DNA of 64,000 nucleotides from Arenimonas donghaensis DSM 18148 = HO3-R19. GTDB taxonomy: Bacteria; Pseudomonadota; Gammaproteobacteria; Xanthomonadales; Xanthomonadaceae. Of the stretch, positions 26,194-35,552 are shown in pieces. Under the pieces are notes generated by a model. That model did no database searches, was not told the origin of the DNA, and worked only from the letters and a program-made list of their open reading frames with translations. The position numbers and the translations under genes were made by a program. The stretch lies in the NCBI RefSeq assembly GCF_000743535.1, contig NZ_AVCJ01000012.1:186001-250000 (forward strand), given 5' to 3'. Numbering within the stretch: position 1 is the stretch's first letter; every line of letters starts with the position of its first letter.

Positions 26194-26328
26194 GCGTCCG
26201 GAAACAGCGTGGAAAGGCGTCTAGTCTAACGGCTTGGCCGCATTCCGCGGTCCCCGCTGCGCCCGGGCCCGCGGTCGGGCTAGAATCACCGGGCAGGGGG
26301 CTGCAACAATCCGTAGGGGAGACGGCGC

Positions 26329-28536
26329 TTGCGCACTGCTTGGGCCCTGACCAGCTTCATCGCCGCCGCCACGCTGGCCGCCGCGACCTTCCTGGCGACC
26401 GGCGCCCGGGCCCAGCCGCAGGTGACGGGCGTGATCCCCCCGCACGCGCTCGACCTGGCCGTGATGGAAACGCCGGTCGGGACCACCCTCGACGACATCC
26501 TCACCGGCCGGGCCCAGCCCGGCTTCACGCCCGTGCTGCGCCCTGGTTTCTCCTTCACCGCCCGCGAGGAGCGCGTGCTGTGGGTGCGCATCCGCGTCGA
26601 CCTGCCGGCGGGCGAACACGCCTGGCAACTGGGACTGGTGCGCGTGCCGCTCGAACGCCTGAGGCTGCGCGTGCACCCGCCCGGGGACGTAGTCGCGCGT
26701 GACAGCTTCTTCAACCGCGGCGATGGCCAGCGGCCCTGGCCGAGCCACTTCGAACTGCCGCTGCCGGCCGGGCTGTCCGGCCCTACCGAGCTCTACCTGG
26801 AGCTGGAAGGCCGGGTGATGGGCGGATTGCACGTCAGCCTGCGCGACGCCGCCGTGGCGGACGCGGAAGAAGACCTGGCCCGGTTCTGGTTCCGGGTGGT
26901 GTACGCCCTGTTCCTGCTGGTGGCCCTGCTGTCGCTGGTGCGCCACGCCGAGGACGCGCGCGCCGGGGCGCTGGCGGTGGGCGCCGCGGCCTTTTGTTCG
27001 TGGCTGGCCTGCCTGGGCATCAACGGCCATCTTTATTCACTGCCGGAAATCGCGCTGCTTTCCGGCCTGGGCGCGGTGGTGCCCCAGGCCTTGTTCCTGC
27101 TCGGGGCCGGGCCGGTGGTGCTGGCCACCCTGCATTACAGCGGCCTGGCGAAATCGGCACCGCCCTTGGTGGGGTGGATGCGTGGCCTGGGCTGGTTGCT
27201 GGTGGCCGGCGCGCTGTTCGCGCTGACGCTGCCCCCCAATGCCAGCATCGTGCTGCAGTGGGTCGCCTGGTTCAGTTATCCGGTGGCGCTGGTGGCCTGC
27301 ATGGTGATGCTGGTGCTCGACTCGCGCAGCTACCGCTGGGCGCCGATGCTCACCTGGCTGCTGATGGGGGCCGGTGTCCTGTTGCGGGTACTGGCCGACC
27401 ACCAGGTGGTGGAAGCGAACTGGTGGACGCTCTACGGCTGGCAGCTGCTGCTGGCGCTGGCGATGGTCCAGTACCTGGGCCTGCCCTGGGCGCGGGCGCG
27501 CCTGCAGCGCTGGGCCATGCGCAAGCGTGCCGGCCCGCCCGAGCCCAGCGCCGAAGAAAAGATCGAGCTCGCCCGCGAAAAGCTGATGTCCAGCCTGCAG
27601 CACGGCCTGGCCCACGCCGACGACGACGACGTCGCCTGGATCGCCTACCGGCGCCTGCTCGACGGGCTCAAGTCGGTGCTCAAGCAGGACAGTTCGGCCG
27701 TGGTCGGCGAGCACGCTGACGGCGAGGAACTGCTGCAGGTCGAACCCAAGTCGGCCGAAGGGCGCTACCGCGACCTGCTGCGCGACCGCGCCACCCTGCT
27801 GCGCAACCTGAGCAAGCTCAAGGCGGCCCAGCAGGTCGGCTTCGATTTCGACGGCCCTGAAGGCCCGCTGGAAAAGGTGCAGCTGGCGGTCATCCCCTTG
27901 CCGATCCCCAAGCCAGGCTGGGGTGCGCTGCTGGTCGAGCGGCCCGCGGACGTCAATTATTCGGACGCCGAGCTGGCGCTGTGTGCGGAATTCGCCGCCA
28001 TGGCGGTGGTCGCCGGCGAGGAAGCCTCGGGCACGGTCAGCGCCCAGCGCCAGGCCGAAACCGACCCGGCCACCGGCATCTTCCGCGTAGACGCGATCAA
28101 CGAGCGCCTGCGTCAGATGCTGGAGATCGCTCGCCTGAAGCAGACCCCCTTCAGCCTGCTGTGGATCGAGATCGACCAGTTGCCGGCGCTGCGCGAAGCC
28201 GGAGGCGAGGTGGCCGTCGTTTCCGCGCTGCGACCGGTGGCCAGCCTGCTGCGCGACGAAGTGAGCCACGGCGACCTGGTCGGCCGCAGCGCCGGCGACG
28301 GCCTGCTGGTGTTGGCGCCGGGCAAGCGGCTGCTGCAGGCGCGCGAATATGCCGAGCGGCTGCGCGCGGCGGTCTCGCACATGGCGGTGGACCCGCGCAT
28401 CGCGCCGACCCTGAGCATCAGCGTCGGCATCACCCAGGCCGCCGCCGACGAACGTCGGATCGACGAGATCACCGAGCGTGCCGCCAGGGCCGCGCGCGTG
28501 GCGTCGAAAAACGGCGGCGACCAAATCTTCAGCTGA
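26329..28536 (+). CDS. 7TM-DISM sensor with degenerate GGDEF domain
   Basis: The product is 735 aa from TTG 26329 (ribosome-binding site GGGGAGA). A signal peptide is followed by a periplasmic 7TMR-DISMED2-like beta domain (about 40-175), seven membrane helices (about 185-395), a linker with a GAF-like region (about 470-570) and a C-terminal GGDEF-family domain (about 580-735). The signature is RSAGDGLLVL at 653-662 instead of (R/Y)GG(D/E)EF, so diguanylate cyclase activity is unlikely; it may bind GTP or act as a signalling scaffold. The GST gene follows after 6 bases. Confidence 0.8.
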   Translation: MRTAWALTSFIAAATLAAATFLATGARAQPQVTGVIPPHALDLAVMETPVGTTLDDILTGRAQPGFTPVLRPGFSFTAREERVLWVRIRVDLPAGEHAWQLGLVRVPLERLRLRVHPPGDVVARDSFFNRGDGQRPWPSHFELPLPAGLSGPTELYLELEGRVMGGLHVSLRDAAVADAEEDLARFWFRVVYALFLLVALLSLVRHAEDARAGALAVGAAAFCSWLACLGINGHLYSLPEIALLSGLGAVVPQALFLLGAGPVVLATLHYSGLAKSAPPLVGWMRGLGWLLVAGALFALTLPPNASIVLQWVAWFSYPVALVACMVMLVLDSRSYRWAPMLTWLLMGAGVLLRVLADHQVVEANWWTLYGWQLLLALAMVQYLGLPWARARLQRWAMRKRAGPPEPSAEEKIELAREKLMSSLQHGLAHADDDDVAWIAYRRLLDGLKSVLKQDSSAVVGEHADGEELLQVEPKSAEGRYRDLLRDRATLLRNLSKLKAAQQVGFDFDGPEGPLEKVQLAVIPLPIPKPGWGALLVERPADVNYSDAELALCAEFAAMAVVAGEEASGTVSAQRQAETDPATGIFRVDAINERLRQMLEIARLKQTPFSLLWIEIDQLPALREAGGEVAVVSALRPVASLLRDEVSHGDLVGRSAGDGLLVLAPGKRLLQAREYAERLRAAVSHMAVDPRIAPTLSISVGITQAAADERRIDEITERAARAARVASKNGGDQIFS

Positions 28537-28542
28537 CGGCCC

Positions 28543-29187
28543 ATGTCCACGACCCTCGTTATCGGCAACAAGAACTACTCGTCCTGGTCACTCCGGCCTT
28601 GGCTGCTGCTGCGGCATGCCGGGGTGGCGTTCGACGAGGTCCGCCTGCCCCTGGACACGCCCGAGTTCCACGCCCGCATCGGCGACTGGTCGCCGACGGG
28701 CCGCGTCCCCGTGCTGCACGACCACGGCCTGGCGGTCTGGGATTCGCTGGCGATCTGCGAATACGCCAACGAACGCTGGCTGCGCGGCAGCGGCTGGCCG
28801 CAGGACGCCGGCCAGCGGGCGGTGGCGCGCGCGCTGGCCGCCGAGATGCATTCGGGCTTCCCGGCGCTGCGCGCGCAGCTGCCGATGAACTGCCGCCGCG
28901 AGCCCCGCGAAAGGCACTGGGACGCAGCGGCGCAGCGCGACATCGACCGCATCGTGTCGCTGTGGACAGAGCGGCTCGATGCCTCCGGTGGCGACTTCCT
29001 GTTCGGGCGGTTCGGCATCGTTGATGCGATGTTCGCCCCGGTCTGCGTGCGGATGCGTGGTTACGGCGTGCCCTTGCCGGAGGCCGCGGCCCGCTATGTC
29101 GAGGCGATGTATGCCTTGCCGGCGATGAGCGACTGGCTGATGGCGGCGCGCGCCGAAACCGAGACGGTGGCGCACGACGAAGCCTGA
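28543..29187 (+). CDS. Glutathione S-transferase family protein
   Basis: The product is 214 aa. The N-terminal thioredoxin-like half carries NKNYSSWSLRPWLLLRHAG (catalytic Ser/Tyr region), GRVPVLHD and the ExSxxI-type glutathione contact WDSLAICEYANE; the rest is all-helical. Closest in pattern to the YfcF/beta-like group. Cytoplasmic conjugation or thiol chemistry; substrate unknown. Confidence 0.9.
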   Translation: MSTTLVIGNKNYSSWSLRPWLLLRHAGVAFDEVRLPLDTPEFHARIGDWSPTGRVPVLHDHGLAVWDSLAICEYANERWLRGSGWPQDAGQRAVARALAAEMHSGFPALRAQLPMNCRREPRERHWDAAAQRDIDRIVSLWTERLDASGGDFLFGRFGIVDAMFAPVCVRMRGYGVPLPEAAARYVEAMYALPAMSDWLMAARAETETVAHDEA

Positions 29188-29200
29188 GCCGGCACGGGGC

Positions 29201-29836
29201 TCAGAACGATTCGAGTTCGCAGACGTAGATCAGTTCGCAGGCCCCGTCGCCGCTGTCCTCGCGACTCAGTGAACTGCGCCATTGCGAGCCGTCGTCGCGA
29301 GTGATCTCCACCAGCCATCCCTTCAGTCGCACGGTCTGGTGTTTCCGGACGTCGTCGATGGCGTCGGCCACCGCGTCGTTGGCCGGGACCAGGTGCATGT
29401 TGGCGCTTGAGCGCACGATCTCGCGCACGGGGATCGGCGGGCCATCGGCGCCCCAGCGATAGCGATACCAGCGGCCGCCCTGGCTGATGTCGAGGCGCTC
29501 GTACACCGCCTGGTCGGCCATGCGCCGCCAGCCCAGGGCGAGGTCGGTGGGCGACACCTTGGCACCCGGGTCGAAGCGGTAGTCTTCGCGGCCCAGCACG
29601 CGGGCCTCGAGCGCGAAGGCCGCCAGCGGGCGCATCGTATGGTTGCCAAGCCGCACCACCGGGGCGTCGTCGACGCGGATCTGCAGCGGTTCGGACAGGC
29701 CGGCCGGCGACGCCATGGGCGGACAGGCCAGGGTGCCACCCGGACCGGTGGCCGGTTCGATCGACGGGCCGCGGCCGGCGGCCCAGACCAGGGCCAGGGT
29801 GGCGACGACCAGGGTGATCCAGAGCCAGCGTGGCAT
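29201..29836 (-). CDS. Hypothetical single-pass membrane protein
   Basis: The product is 211 aa with one N-terminal membrane helix (about 4-20), perhaps an uncleaved signal anchor, and a periplasmic remainder that includes YRFDPGAKVSPTDLALGWRRM and DISQGGRWYRYRW, then SSANMHLVPANDAVADAIDDV and LVEITRDDGSQWRSSLSRED. I recognize the layout from proteobacterial hypothetical proteins only. It converges with the GST gene and precedes nothing obvious. Confidence 0.65.
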   Translation of the reverse strand: MPRWLWITLVVATLALVWAAGRGPSIEPATGPGGTLACPPMASPAGLSEPLQIRVDDAPVVRLGNHTMRPLAAFALEARVLGREDYRFDPGAKVSPTDLALGWRRMADQAVYERLDISQGGRWYRYRWGADGPPIPVREIVRSSANMHLVPANDAVADAIDDVRKHQTVRLKGWLVEITRDDGSQWRSSLSREDSGDGACELIYVCELESF

Positions 29837-29855
29837 GGGGCCCGGCGTCCGGTCG

Positions 29856-30269
29856 TCAGAGCGCCCGGTCGCCGGCGGCTTCGGGCTGGTAGTCGATGGC
29901 GGTGACGCGCAGGCGCAGCGAGCGCCCGCCCGGCGCGTTCCAGTCGATGCTCTGGCCCACGGAGAGGCCCAGCAGCGCCGTACCGACCGGCGCCAGCACC
30001 GACACGCGGTGGCGGTCGACGTCGGCGTCGCGCGGGTAGACCAGGGTCAGCCGGTGGGTTTCGCCACCCACGTCGTCCACGCAGGTGACCCGGGAGTTCA
30101 TGGTCACCACGTCGGCGGGCATGTTTTCCGGCTCGATCACGTTCGCGCGCCCGAGTTCGGCCGCCAGTGCGATGGCGGCGGGGTTGGTGGCCATCGCGGG
30201 GGAGTCGAGCAGCTGTTCGAGCCGCTCCAGGTCGCGGCTGGAAAGGGTGAGGGTCGGCGCGCTGGCCAT
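29856..30269 (-). CDS. rnk: Rnk-type nucleoside diphosphate kinase regulator (GreA/B C-terminal fold)
   Basis: The product is 137 aa. A short N-terminal helix pair (SSRDLERLEQLLDSP) is followed by the GreA/GreB C-terminal fold: NSRVTCVDD, RLTLVYPRDADVDRHRVSVLAPVGTALLGLSVGQSIDW. This combination is typical of Rnk, which binds RNA polymerase. The acidic tip of the coiled coil needed for Gre activity is absent. Confidence 0.88.
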   Translation of the reverse strand: MASAPTLTLSSRDLERLEQLLDSPAMATNPAAIALAAELGRANVIEPENMPADVVTMNSRVTCVDDVGGETHRLTLVYPRDADVDRHRVSVLAPVGTALLGLSVGQSIDWNAPGGRSLRLRVTAIDYQPEAAGDRAL

Positions 30270-30362
30270 GGTGGCTCCAAAAAGAGAAACGGGCGCCGCG
30301 TTGCCGCGCCGCCCTGGGTCAGAATGATTGTCCGGCCAAGATAGCCCGTGGCCCGGGGGGCT

Positions 30363-31301
30363 TCAAGCCTTGGATGGGCGCCGGGCAGGCTCGCCTTCAG
30401 GCAGCTCGAGCAGGCCCGCGGGCAGGTCGCGCAGCACCTCGGCCAGGTCATGCAGGAAACCGCCCATGGCCGAGCTGCGCCGCCAGACCAGGGCCAGGCG
30501 GCGGCTTGGCGGCGGGTCGCGGAAGGGCAGCAGGCGGATGTCCTCGGAAACGGGCACCGGCGGTTTGACCGCCAGGACCGGCAGCAGGGTCACGCCGACC
30601 CCGGCGGCGACCATCTGGCGCAGGGTCTCGAGGCTGGTCGCCCGGAACCCTTCCTTTTCGCCGGCGCCGGCCAGGCCGCAGACTTCCAGCGCCTGGTCGC
30701 GCAGGCAATGGCCTTCCTCGAGCAGCAGCAGGTGCTGGTCGCCCAGCTCGCCCAGGCGCAGGTTGCGCCGCCCGGCCAGCGGGTGCCCGTCGGGCACGGC
30801 GAGCATGAAGGGCTCTTCGAACAGGAATTCGGTATGGGCCCATTCCTCGTGCAGGGGCAGCGCCAGCACGGCGGCATCGAGCTTGCCGTCGCGCAGCATG
30901 TGCAGCACGACTTCGGTCTTTTCCTCGACCAGCAGCAGTTCCAGCCGCGGGAAGCGCTTGCGGATCCTCGGCACCACGTGCGGCAGCAGGTAGGGGCCGA
31001 GCGTCGGGAACAGGCCCAGCCGCACGCTGCCGGCCTCGGGGTCGGCGGTGCGCCGGGCGGTTTCACGCATCTGTTCGACTTCGGCCAGGACCCGGCGCGC
31101 ACGCAGCGCGATGTCCAGGCCGGCCGGGGTCAGCATCACGTGGCGCGGGGCGCGTTCGACCAGGGAGACGCCCAGTTCCTCTTCGAGCTTCCTGATCTGG
31201 GTCGAGAGCGTCGGCTGGCTCACGTGGCACGACTCCGCCGCGCGACCGAAGTGCCGCAGGTCGGCCAGGGCCACCAGGTATCTCAGGTCGCGGAGGTTCA
31301 T
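30363..31301 (-). CDS. oxyR: Hydrogen peroxide sensor regulator OxyR
   Basis: The product is 312 aa. The LysR-type helix-turn-helix is at about 18-37 (HFGRAAESCHVSQPTLSTQI). The redox pair is conserved at the very same numbers as in E. coli: Cys199 in GHCLRD and Cys208 in LEVCGL. It is divergent from ahpC, and a full OxyR-type operator lies between the genes at 31370-31406, so it should activate ahpCF when oxidized and probably represses itself. Confidence 0.96.
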   Translation of the reverse strand: MNLRDLRYLVALADLRHFGRAAESCHVSQPTLSTQIRKLEEELGVSLVERAPRHVMLTPAGLDIALRARRVLAEVEQMRETARRTADPEAGSVRLGLFPTLGPYLLPHVVPRIRKRFPRLELLLVEEKTEVVLHMLRDGKLDAAVLALPLHEEWAHTEFLFEEPFMLAVPDGHPLAGRRNLRLGELGDQHLLLLEEGHCLRDQALEVCGLAGAGEKEGFRATSLETLRQMVAAGVGVTLLPVLAVKPPVPVSEDIRLLPFRDPPPSRRLALVWRRSSAMGGFLHDLAEVLRDLPAGLLELPEGEPARRPSKA

Positions 31302-31369
31302 GGCGATTGCTATAGCCTATGGAACCGGCAATGACAATCGTGAAGATGTGAAGGGTCGGCGCCAGAGTA

Positions 31370-31406
31370 ATAGGCTACATCTATCGTAACGATAGAAAAC
31401 ATCACT
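31370..31406 (+). promoter_or_regulatory. OxyR operator upstream of ahpC
   Basis: The 37-bp site reads ATAG-N7-CTAT-N7-ATAG-N7-CACT, matching the OxyR consensus of four tetramer contacts with 7-bp spacers in three of four elements fully and the fourth in part. It ends at the -35 region of the ahpC promoter, the usual place for activation. Confidence 0.9.
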
Positions 31407-31435
31407 TTCACATATCAATAGGTTTTCCCTAACAT
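31407..31435 (+). promoter_or_regulatory. Sigma-70-type promoter of ahpC
   Basis: A TTCACA -35 hexamer (31407-31412) and a TAACAT -10 hexamer (31430-31435) are 17 bases apart and directly adjoin the OxyR operator. The ahpC start is 45 bases downstream with an AAAAGGAG ribosome-binding site. Confidence 0.7.
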
Positions 31436-31479
31436 TGCCGCAAGTTTCGATTCACCCTCCCTCATAAAAAGGAGTTTCC

Positions 31480-32043
31480 ATGTCCCTGATCAACACCGAA
31501 ATCCAGCCGTTCAAGGCCCAGGCCTTCCACGACGGCAAGTTCGTCGAAGTCACCAACGAGTCGCTGAAGGGCAAGTGGTCGGTCATCGTCTTCATGCCGG
31601 CGGCCTTCACCTTCAACTGCCCGACCGAGGTCGAGGACGCGGCCGACAACTACGCCGAGTTCCAGAAGATGGGCGCCGAGGTCTACATCGTCACCACCGA
31701 CACCCATTTCTCGCACAAGGTCTGGCACGAAACCTCGCCGGCCGTGGGCAAGGCCAAGTTCCCGCTGGTCGGCGACCCGACCCACCAGCTGACCCGCGCC
31801 TTCGGCGTGCACATCGAGGAAGAGGGCCTGGCCCTGCGTGGCACCTTCATCGTCAACCCGAAGGGCGTCATCAAGACCCTCGAGATCCACGACAACGCCA
31901 TCGCGCGCGACATGAAGGAAACGGTCCGCAAGCTCAAGGCCGCCCAGTACGTCGCCGCCCACCCGGGCCAGGTCTGCCCGGCCAAGTGGAAGGAAGGCGA
32001 GAAGACCCTCGCCCCGTCGCTGGACCTGGTCGGCAAGATCTGA
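31480..32043 (+). CDS. ahpC: Alkyl hydroperoxide reductase subunit C (peroxiredoxin)
   Basis: The product is 187 aa, the standard length. The peroxidatic Cys47 lies in [11 protein letters not shown] and the resolving Cys166 in [14 protein letters not shown]-like and YF-type regions are of the usual bacterial AhpC. It reduces H2O2 and organic peroxides and is itself reduced by AhpF encoded downstream. Controlled by the OxyR site at 31370-31406. Confidence 0.98.
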   Translation: MSLINTEIQPFKAQAFHDGKFVEVTNESLKGKWSVIVFMPAAFTFNCPTEVEDAADNYAEFQKMGAEVYIVTTDTHFSHKVWHETSPAVGKAKFPLVGDPTHQLTRAFGVHIEEEGLALRGTFIVNPKGVIKTLEIHDNAIARDMKETVRKLKAAQYVAAHPGQVCPAKWKEGEKTLAPSLDLVGKI

Positions 32044-32064
32044 CCCAGCCTCGTCGCGGAACCT

Positions 32065-32162
32065 CGCCCGGGCGGATTTCCCGCCCGGGCGTCCCGGTCG
32101 CGACCGGAAGCAAGAACCCGGAGGTTTGCGCCTGCGGCCGACGACGGCCCCAGGCGCAAACC
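32065..32162 (+). terminator. Two hairpins in the ahpC-ahpF spacer
   Basis: Stem 1 pairs GCCCGGGCGG (32066-32075) with CCGCCCGGGC (32081-32090). Stem 2 pairs GGTTTGCGCCTG (32123-32134) with CAGGCGCAAACC (32151-32162), with an inner GGCC/GGCC pair. Neither has a long T tract. They probably act as partial terminators or mRNA-stability elements that keep ahpF expression below that of ahpC. Confidence 0.65.
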
Positions 32163-32182
32163 CCTGCTCAAGGAGTACGGAC

Positions 32183-33772
32183 ATGCTCGACGAAAACCTG
32201 AAGACGCAGCTCACGGCCTACCTGGAAAAGCTGCGGCAGCCGATCGAACTGGTCGCCTCGCTCGACGAGGGCGAAAAGTCGCGTGAGCTGGGCGAACTGC
32301 TTGGCGAGATCGCCGCGCTCTCGGGGCAGATCAGCCTGCGCACCGACGGCGACGACGCCCGCAAGCCTTCGTTCGCCATCGTGCGCGTGGGCGCCGAGGA
32401 CGTCGCCGTGCGCTTCGCCGGCATCCCGCTGGGCCACGAGTTCACGTCGCTGGTGCTGGCCCTGCTGCAGGTGGGCGGCCACCCGTCCAAGGCGGCCCCG
32501 GAGGTCATCGAACAGGTCCAGGCGCTGGATGGCGACTACCTGTTCGAAAGTTACTTCTCGCTGTCCTGCCAGAACTGTCCGGACGTGGTGCAGGCGCTCA
32601 ACCTGATGAGCGTGCTGAACCCGCGTATCCGGCACGTGGCCATCGACGGGGCGCTGTTCCAGGACGAGGTCGAGGCGCGCGAGGTCATGGCGGTGCCCAG
32701 CGTCTTCCTCAATGGTGAATTGTTCGACCAGGGCCGCATGAGCCTTGAGCAGATCGTCGCCAGGCTCGACGTCGGCGCCGAGCGTCGCGCGGCCGAGCAG
32801 ATAGCGGCCAGGGACGCCTTCGACGTGCTCGTCGTCGGCGGTGGTCCGGGTGGCGCCGCGGCCGCGGTCTACAGCGCCCGCAAGGGCATCGCCACGGGCA
32901 TCGTCGCCGAGCGGTTCGGCGGCCAGCTGCTCGACACGATGGGCATCGAGAACCTGATCGCGGTGACCCATACCGAGGGCCCGAAGCTGGTGTCGGTGCT
33001 CGAGCAGAACGTGCGCGAGTACGACGTCGACGTGATGAACCTGCAGCGCGTCGAGCAGCTGCTGCCGTCCAGCGAGCCCGGTGGCCTGCACGAGCTGAAG
33101 CTGGCCAGCGGCGCCAGCCTCAGGTCCCGCACCGTGGTCCTGGCCACCGGCGCGCGCTGGCGGCAGATGAACGTGCCGGGCGAGAACCAGTATCGCAACA
33201 AGGGCGTCGCCTATTGCCCGCACTGCGACGGCCCGCTCTTCAAGGGCAAGCGCGTGGCGGTGATCGGCGGCGGCAACTCCGGCGTCGAGGCGGCGATCGA
33301 CCTGGCGGGCATCGTGGCGCACGTGACCCTGGTGGAGTTCGACTCGAAGCTGCGCGCCGACGAGGTGCTACAGCGCAAGCTGCGCAGCCTGTCCAACGTG
33401 AGCATCGTGCTCAACGGCCAGAGCACCGAAGTGCGCGGTGACGGACAGCGGGTGACGGCCTTGGTCTATACGGATCGCAGCAGCGGTGACGAACACGTGC
33501 TGGCGCTGGAGGGCATCTTCGTCCAGATCGGCCTGCTGCCGAACACGGAGTGGCTCAAGGGAACGGTGGCGCTTTCGGACCGGGGCGAGATCATCGTCGA
33601 CGAACGCGGCCAGACCTCGGTGCCCGGCGTGTTTGCAGCGGGTGACGCCACCACGGTTCCCTACAAGCAGATCGTGGTCGCGATGGGCGCCGGATCGACC
33701 GCCGCGCTCTCGGCCTTCGACCACCTGATGCGCACCTCGCAGGTCGCGCCGGCCCCGGCCGAGACGGCCTGA
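32183..33772 (+). CDS. ahpF: Alkyl hydroperoxide reductase subunit F
   Basis: The product is 529 aa from ATG 32183 with an AAGGAG ribosome-binding site. The N-terminal tandem thioredoxin-like domain has the redox pair Cys129-Cys132 (SCQNC, same numbers as E. coli). The thioredoxin-reductase-like part has [19 protein letters not shown] (FAD), CPHCDG (about 345-348, second redox pair) and [10 protein letters not shown] (NAD(P)H). It passes electrons from NADH to AhpC. Confidence 0.98.
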   Translation: MLDENLKTQLTAYLEKLRQPIELVASLDEGEKSRELGELLGEIAALSGQISLRTDGDDARKPSFAIVRVGAEDVAVRFAGIPLGHEFTSLVLALLQVGGHPSKAAPEVIEQVQALDGDYLFESYFSLSCQNCPDVVQALNLMSVLNPRIRHVAIDGALFQDEVEAREVMAVPSVFLNGELFDQGRMSLEQIVARLDVGAERRAAEQIAARDAFDVLVVGGGPGGAAAAVYSARKGIATGIVAERFGGQLLDTMGIENLIAVTHTEGPKLVSVLEQNVREYDVDVMNLQRVEQLLPSSEPGGLHELKLASGASLRSRTVVLATGARWRQMNVPGENQYRNKGVAYCPHCDGPLFKGKRVAVIGGGNSGVEAAIDLAGIVAHVTLVEFDSKLRADEVLQRKLRSLSNVSIVLNGQSTEVRGDGQRVTALVYTDRSSGDEHVLALEGIFVQIGLLPNTEWLKGTVALSDRGEIIVDERGQTSVPGVFAAGDATTVPYKQIVVAMGAGSTAALSAFDHLMRTSQVAPAPAETA

Positions 33773-33779
33773 ACAAGGC

Positions 33780-34105
33780 TCAGGGCAGGTCGGGGAAGCG
33801 AAGCGACTCGGCCAGGCCTGTTCCGGCCCTAAGACCTCGCGCAGGTCGGGGTCGGTCAGCGGCAGGAAGTCGAAGGGACCGGCCAGCGCAACCACGCCGG
33901 CCAGGTCGCGGGGCGCCAGCCCGGAGGCGGCCAGATAGCGCTTGTCGGTGGCCAGCAGCGCGGCCATGTGCGCGCCCGCCGAATGGCCCATCACGCAGAT
34001 CCGCCAGAGATCCCCGCCCGGTCGTCCGGCATTGGCGCGTGTCCAGGCCACGGCCCGGGCCGCGCAATACATGAAGTCCGGGAATGCATGGGCGCTGCCG
34101 GGCAT
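33780..34105 (-). pseudogene. Alpha/beta-hydrolase (carboxylesterase-like) fragment
   Basis: The minus frame reads FPDFMYCAARAVAWTRANAG, WRICVMGHSAGAHMAALLAT (nucleophile Ser in GHSAGAH), then LAPRDLAGVVALAGPFDF and LPLTDPDLREVLGPEQAW. This is the middle of a BD-FAE-type esterase; the oxyanion HGG region before it and the catalytic Asp/His after it are missing. The frame runs on into the ahpF antisense strand without homology. No ribosome-binding site. It is a remnant of a deleted gene between ahpF and the next gene. Confidence 0.75.
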
Positions 34106-34149
34106 CGGGGAGGGCGCTATGATGGGCGGGCATACGTAAGGAAGGCGTC

Positions 34150-34716
34150 ATGACCCCCCCCGAGCCCCTCCTCGCCAGCGAGATCGAAAGACTTTTCGCG
34201 GCCATTCCCGAACGAAACACCGGCGACTGCCTGCTGCGGACCATGCAGCAGCACCATGTCCAGCTATCGACGATGGCCGATACCAAGGCCAACATCATCA
34301 TCACGATGTCCTCGATCGTGCTGACCCTGGTGCTGGGACGCCTTAGCGATCCGATGCTGCGCAGCGCCTCGATCACGCTGGCGGCCTTCACCATGCTGGC
34401 CCTGGTGCTGGCGGTGCTGGCGGTGCTGCCCAAGTACCGGCCACTGAAGCTCAAGGACGGCACGATCCCGTCGCAGTTCAACCTGATGTTCTTCGGCCAT
34501 TTCGCCGAACTGCCGCGCGAACGATTCCTCACCGAAATCGCCGGCGCCCTGAAGTCCGATGGCTCGGTGTACGAGACCATGGCCCGGGACACCTACGCGC
34601 TGGGGTATTACCTGGCCCACCACAAGTACCGCTACCTGCGGCTGTCCTACCTGTTCTTCCTGGGCGGCTTCGTGCTGGCCTGCTTCGTCCAGGGCTGGCA
34701 GTTGCTGGTTGGCTGA
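34150..34716 (+). CDS. Pycsar-effector-like membrane protein (DUF5706/PycTM type), no cyclase nearby
   Basis: The product is 188 aa. Residues 27-50 ([20 protein letters not shown]) match the PycTM signature with conserved His and ADxKA; two membrane helices follow (about 49-64 and 74-93), then a soluble segment and a third hydrophobic helix (about 167-185). In Pycsar defence such proteins permeabilize the inner membrane on sensing cCMP or cUMP made by a uridylate/cytidylate cyclase. No cyclase lies nearby, so this is an orphan and may have a housekeeping role. GTG of prmC begins 2 bases after its stop. Confidence 0.75.
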   Translation: MTPPEPLLASEIERLFAAIPERNTGDCLLRTMQQHHVQLSTMADTKANIIITMSSIVLTLVLGRLSDPMLRSASITLAAFTMLALVLAVLAVLPKYRPLKLKDGTIPSQFNLMFFGHFAELPRERFLTEIAGALKSDGSVYETMARDTYALGYYLAHHKYRYLRLSYLFFLGGFVLACFVQGWQLLVG

Positions 34717-34718
34717 AA

Positions 34719-35552
34719 GTGACCACGCTCGCCAATGCCATCCGCGAAGCGGCGGCGCGCCTGCCCGGCGACGAAGCCCGGCTCGAGGCCGAGCTGCTGC
34801 TGGCGCATGCGCTGCAGCGACCGCGAAGCTGGTTCTACGCCCATTCCGGTGACGTGCTCGACGCCGAGGAAGCGCGTGCCTTCAACGACCTGCTGCGACG
34901 ACGGGAAGGCGGCGAACCCGTGGCGCAGATCACCGGCCACCGCGGTTTCTGGTCGCTGGAACTGGCGGTCACCTCCGACACCCTGATCCCGCGTCCTGAA
35001 ACCGAGTTGCTGGTTGAACTCGCGCTCGAACGCCTGCCGCTTTCCGAAATGGGCCAGGTGCTCGACCTGGGCACCGGCAGCGGCGCGATCGCGCTTGCCA
35101 TCGCCAGCGAACGACCGCTGGTGGATGTCAGTGCAGTGGACGTCAGCGAAGCCGCGCTGTCGGTGGCCCGCGCCAATGCCGCCGAGGCAGGGCTGCCGCT
35201 GCGCCTGCTGCAGGGCAACTGGTTCGAACCGGTGGGCGGTGACGTCTACCGGATGATCGTTTCGAACCCGCCCTACATCCCCGACGACGACCCCCATCTG
35301 GTCCAGGGCGACCTGCGTTTCGAACCGCGTTCGGCCCTGGCCTCCGGCCCCGATGGCCTGGACGCGATTCGGCTGATCGTCCACCAGGCGCCGACCTACC
35401 TGCTGCCCGGCGGCTGGCTGCTGCTCGAGCACGGGAACGACCAGGGCGCGGCGGTGCGCGCGCTGTTCCAGGGCGAGGGTTTCGCCCAGGTCGCCACGGC
35501 CCGCGACCTCGAACGGCGCGAGCGGGTGACCCGGGGGCAGTGGCTGGGCTGA
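34719..35552 (+). CDS. prmC: Release factor glutamine methyltransferase PrmC (HemK)
   Basis: The product is 277 aa from GTG 34719. Signatures are an N-terminal helical domain, [28 protein letters not shown], the SAM loop [18 protein letters not shown] and the catalytic NPPYIP. It methylates the GGQ glutamine of RF1 and RF2. Here it follows an orphan Pycsar-like gene rather than prfA. Confidence 0.96.
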   Translation: MTTLANAIREAAARLPGDEARLEAELLLAHALQRPRSWFYAHSGDVLDAEEARAFNDLLRRREGGEPVAQITGHRGFWSLELAVTSDTLIPRPETELLVELALERLPLSEMGQVLDLGTGSGAIALAIASERPLVDVSAVDVSEAALSVARANAAEAGLPLRLLQGNWFEPVGGDVYRMIVSNPPYIPDDDPHLVQGDLRFEPRSALASGPDGLDAIRLIVHQAPTYLLPGGWLLLEHGNDQGAAVRALFQGEGFAQVATARDLERRERVTRGQWLG

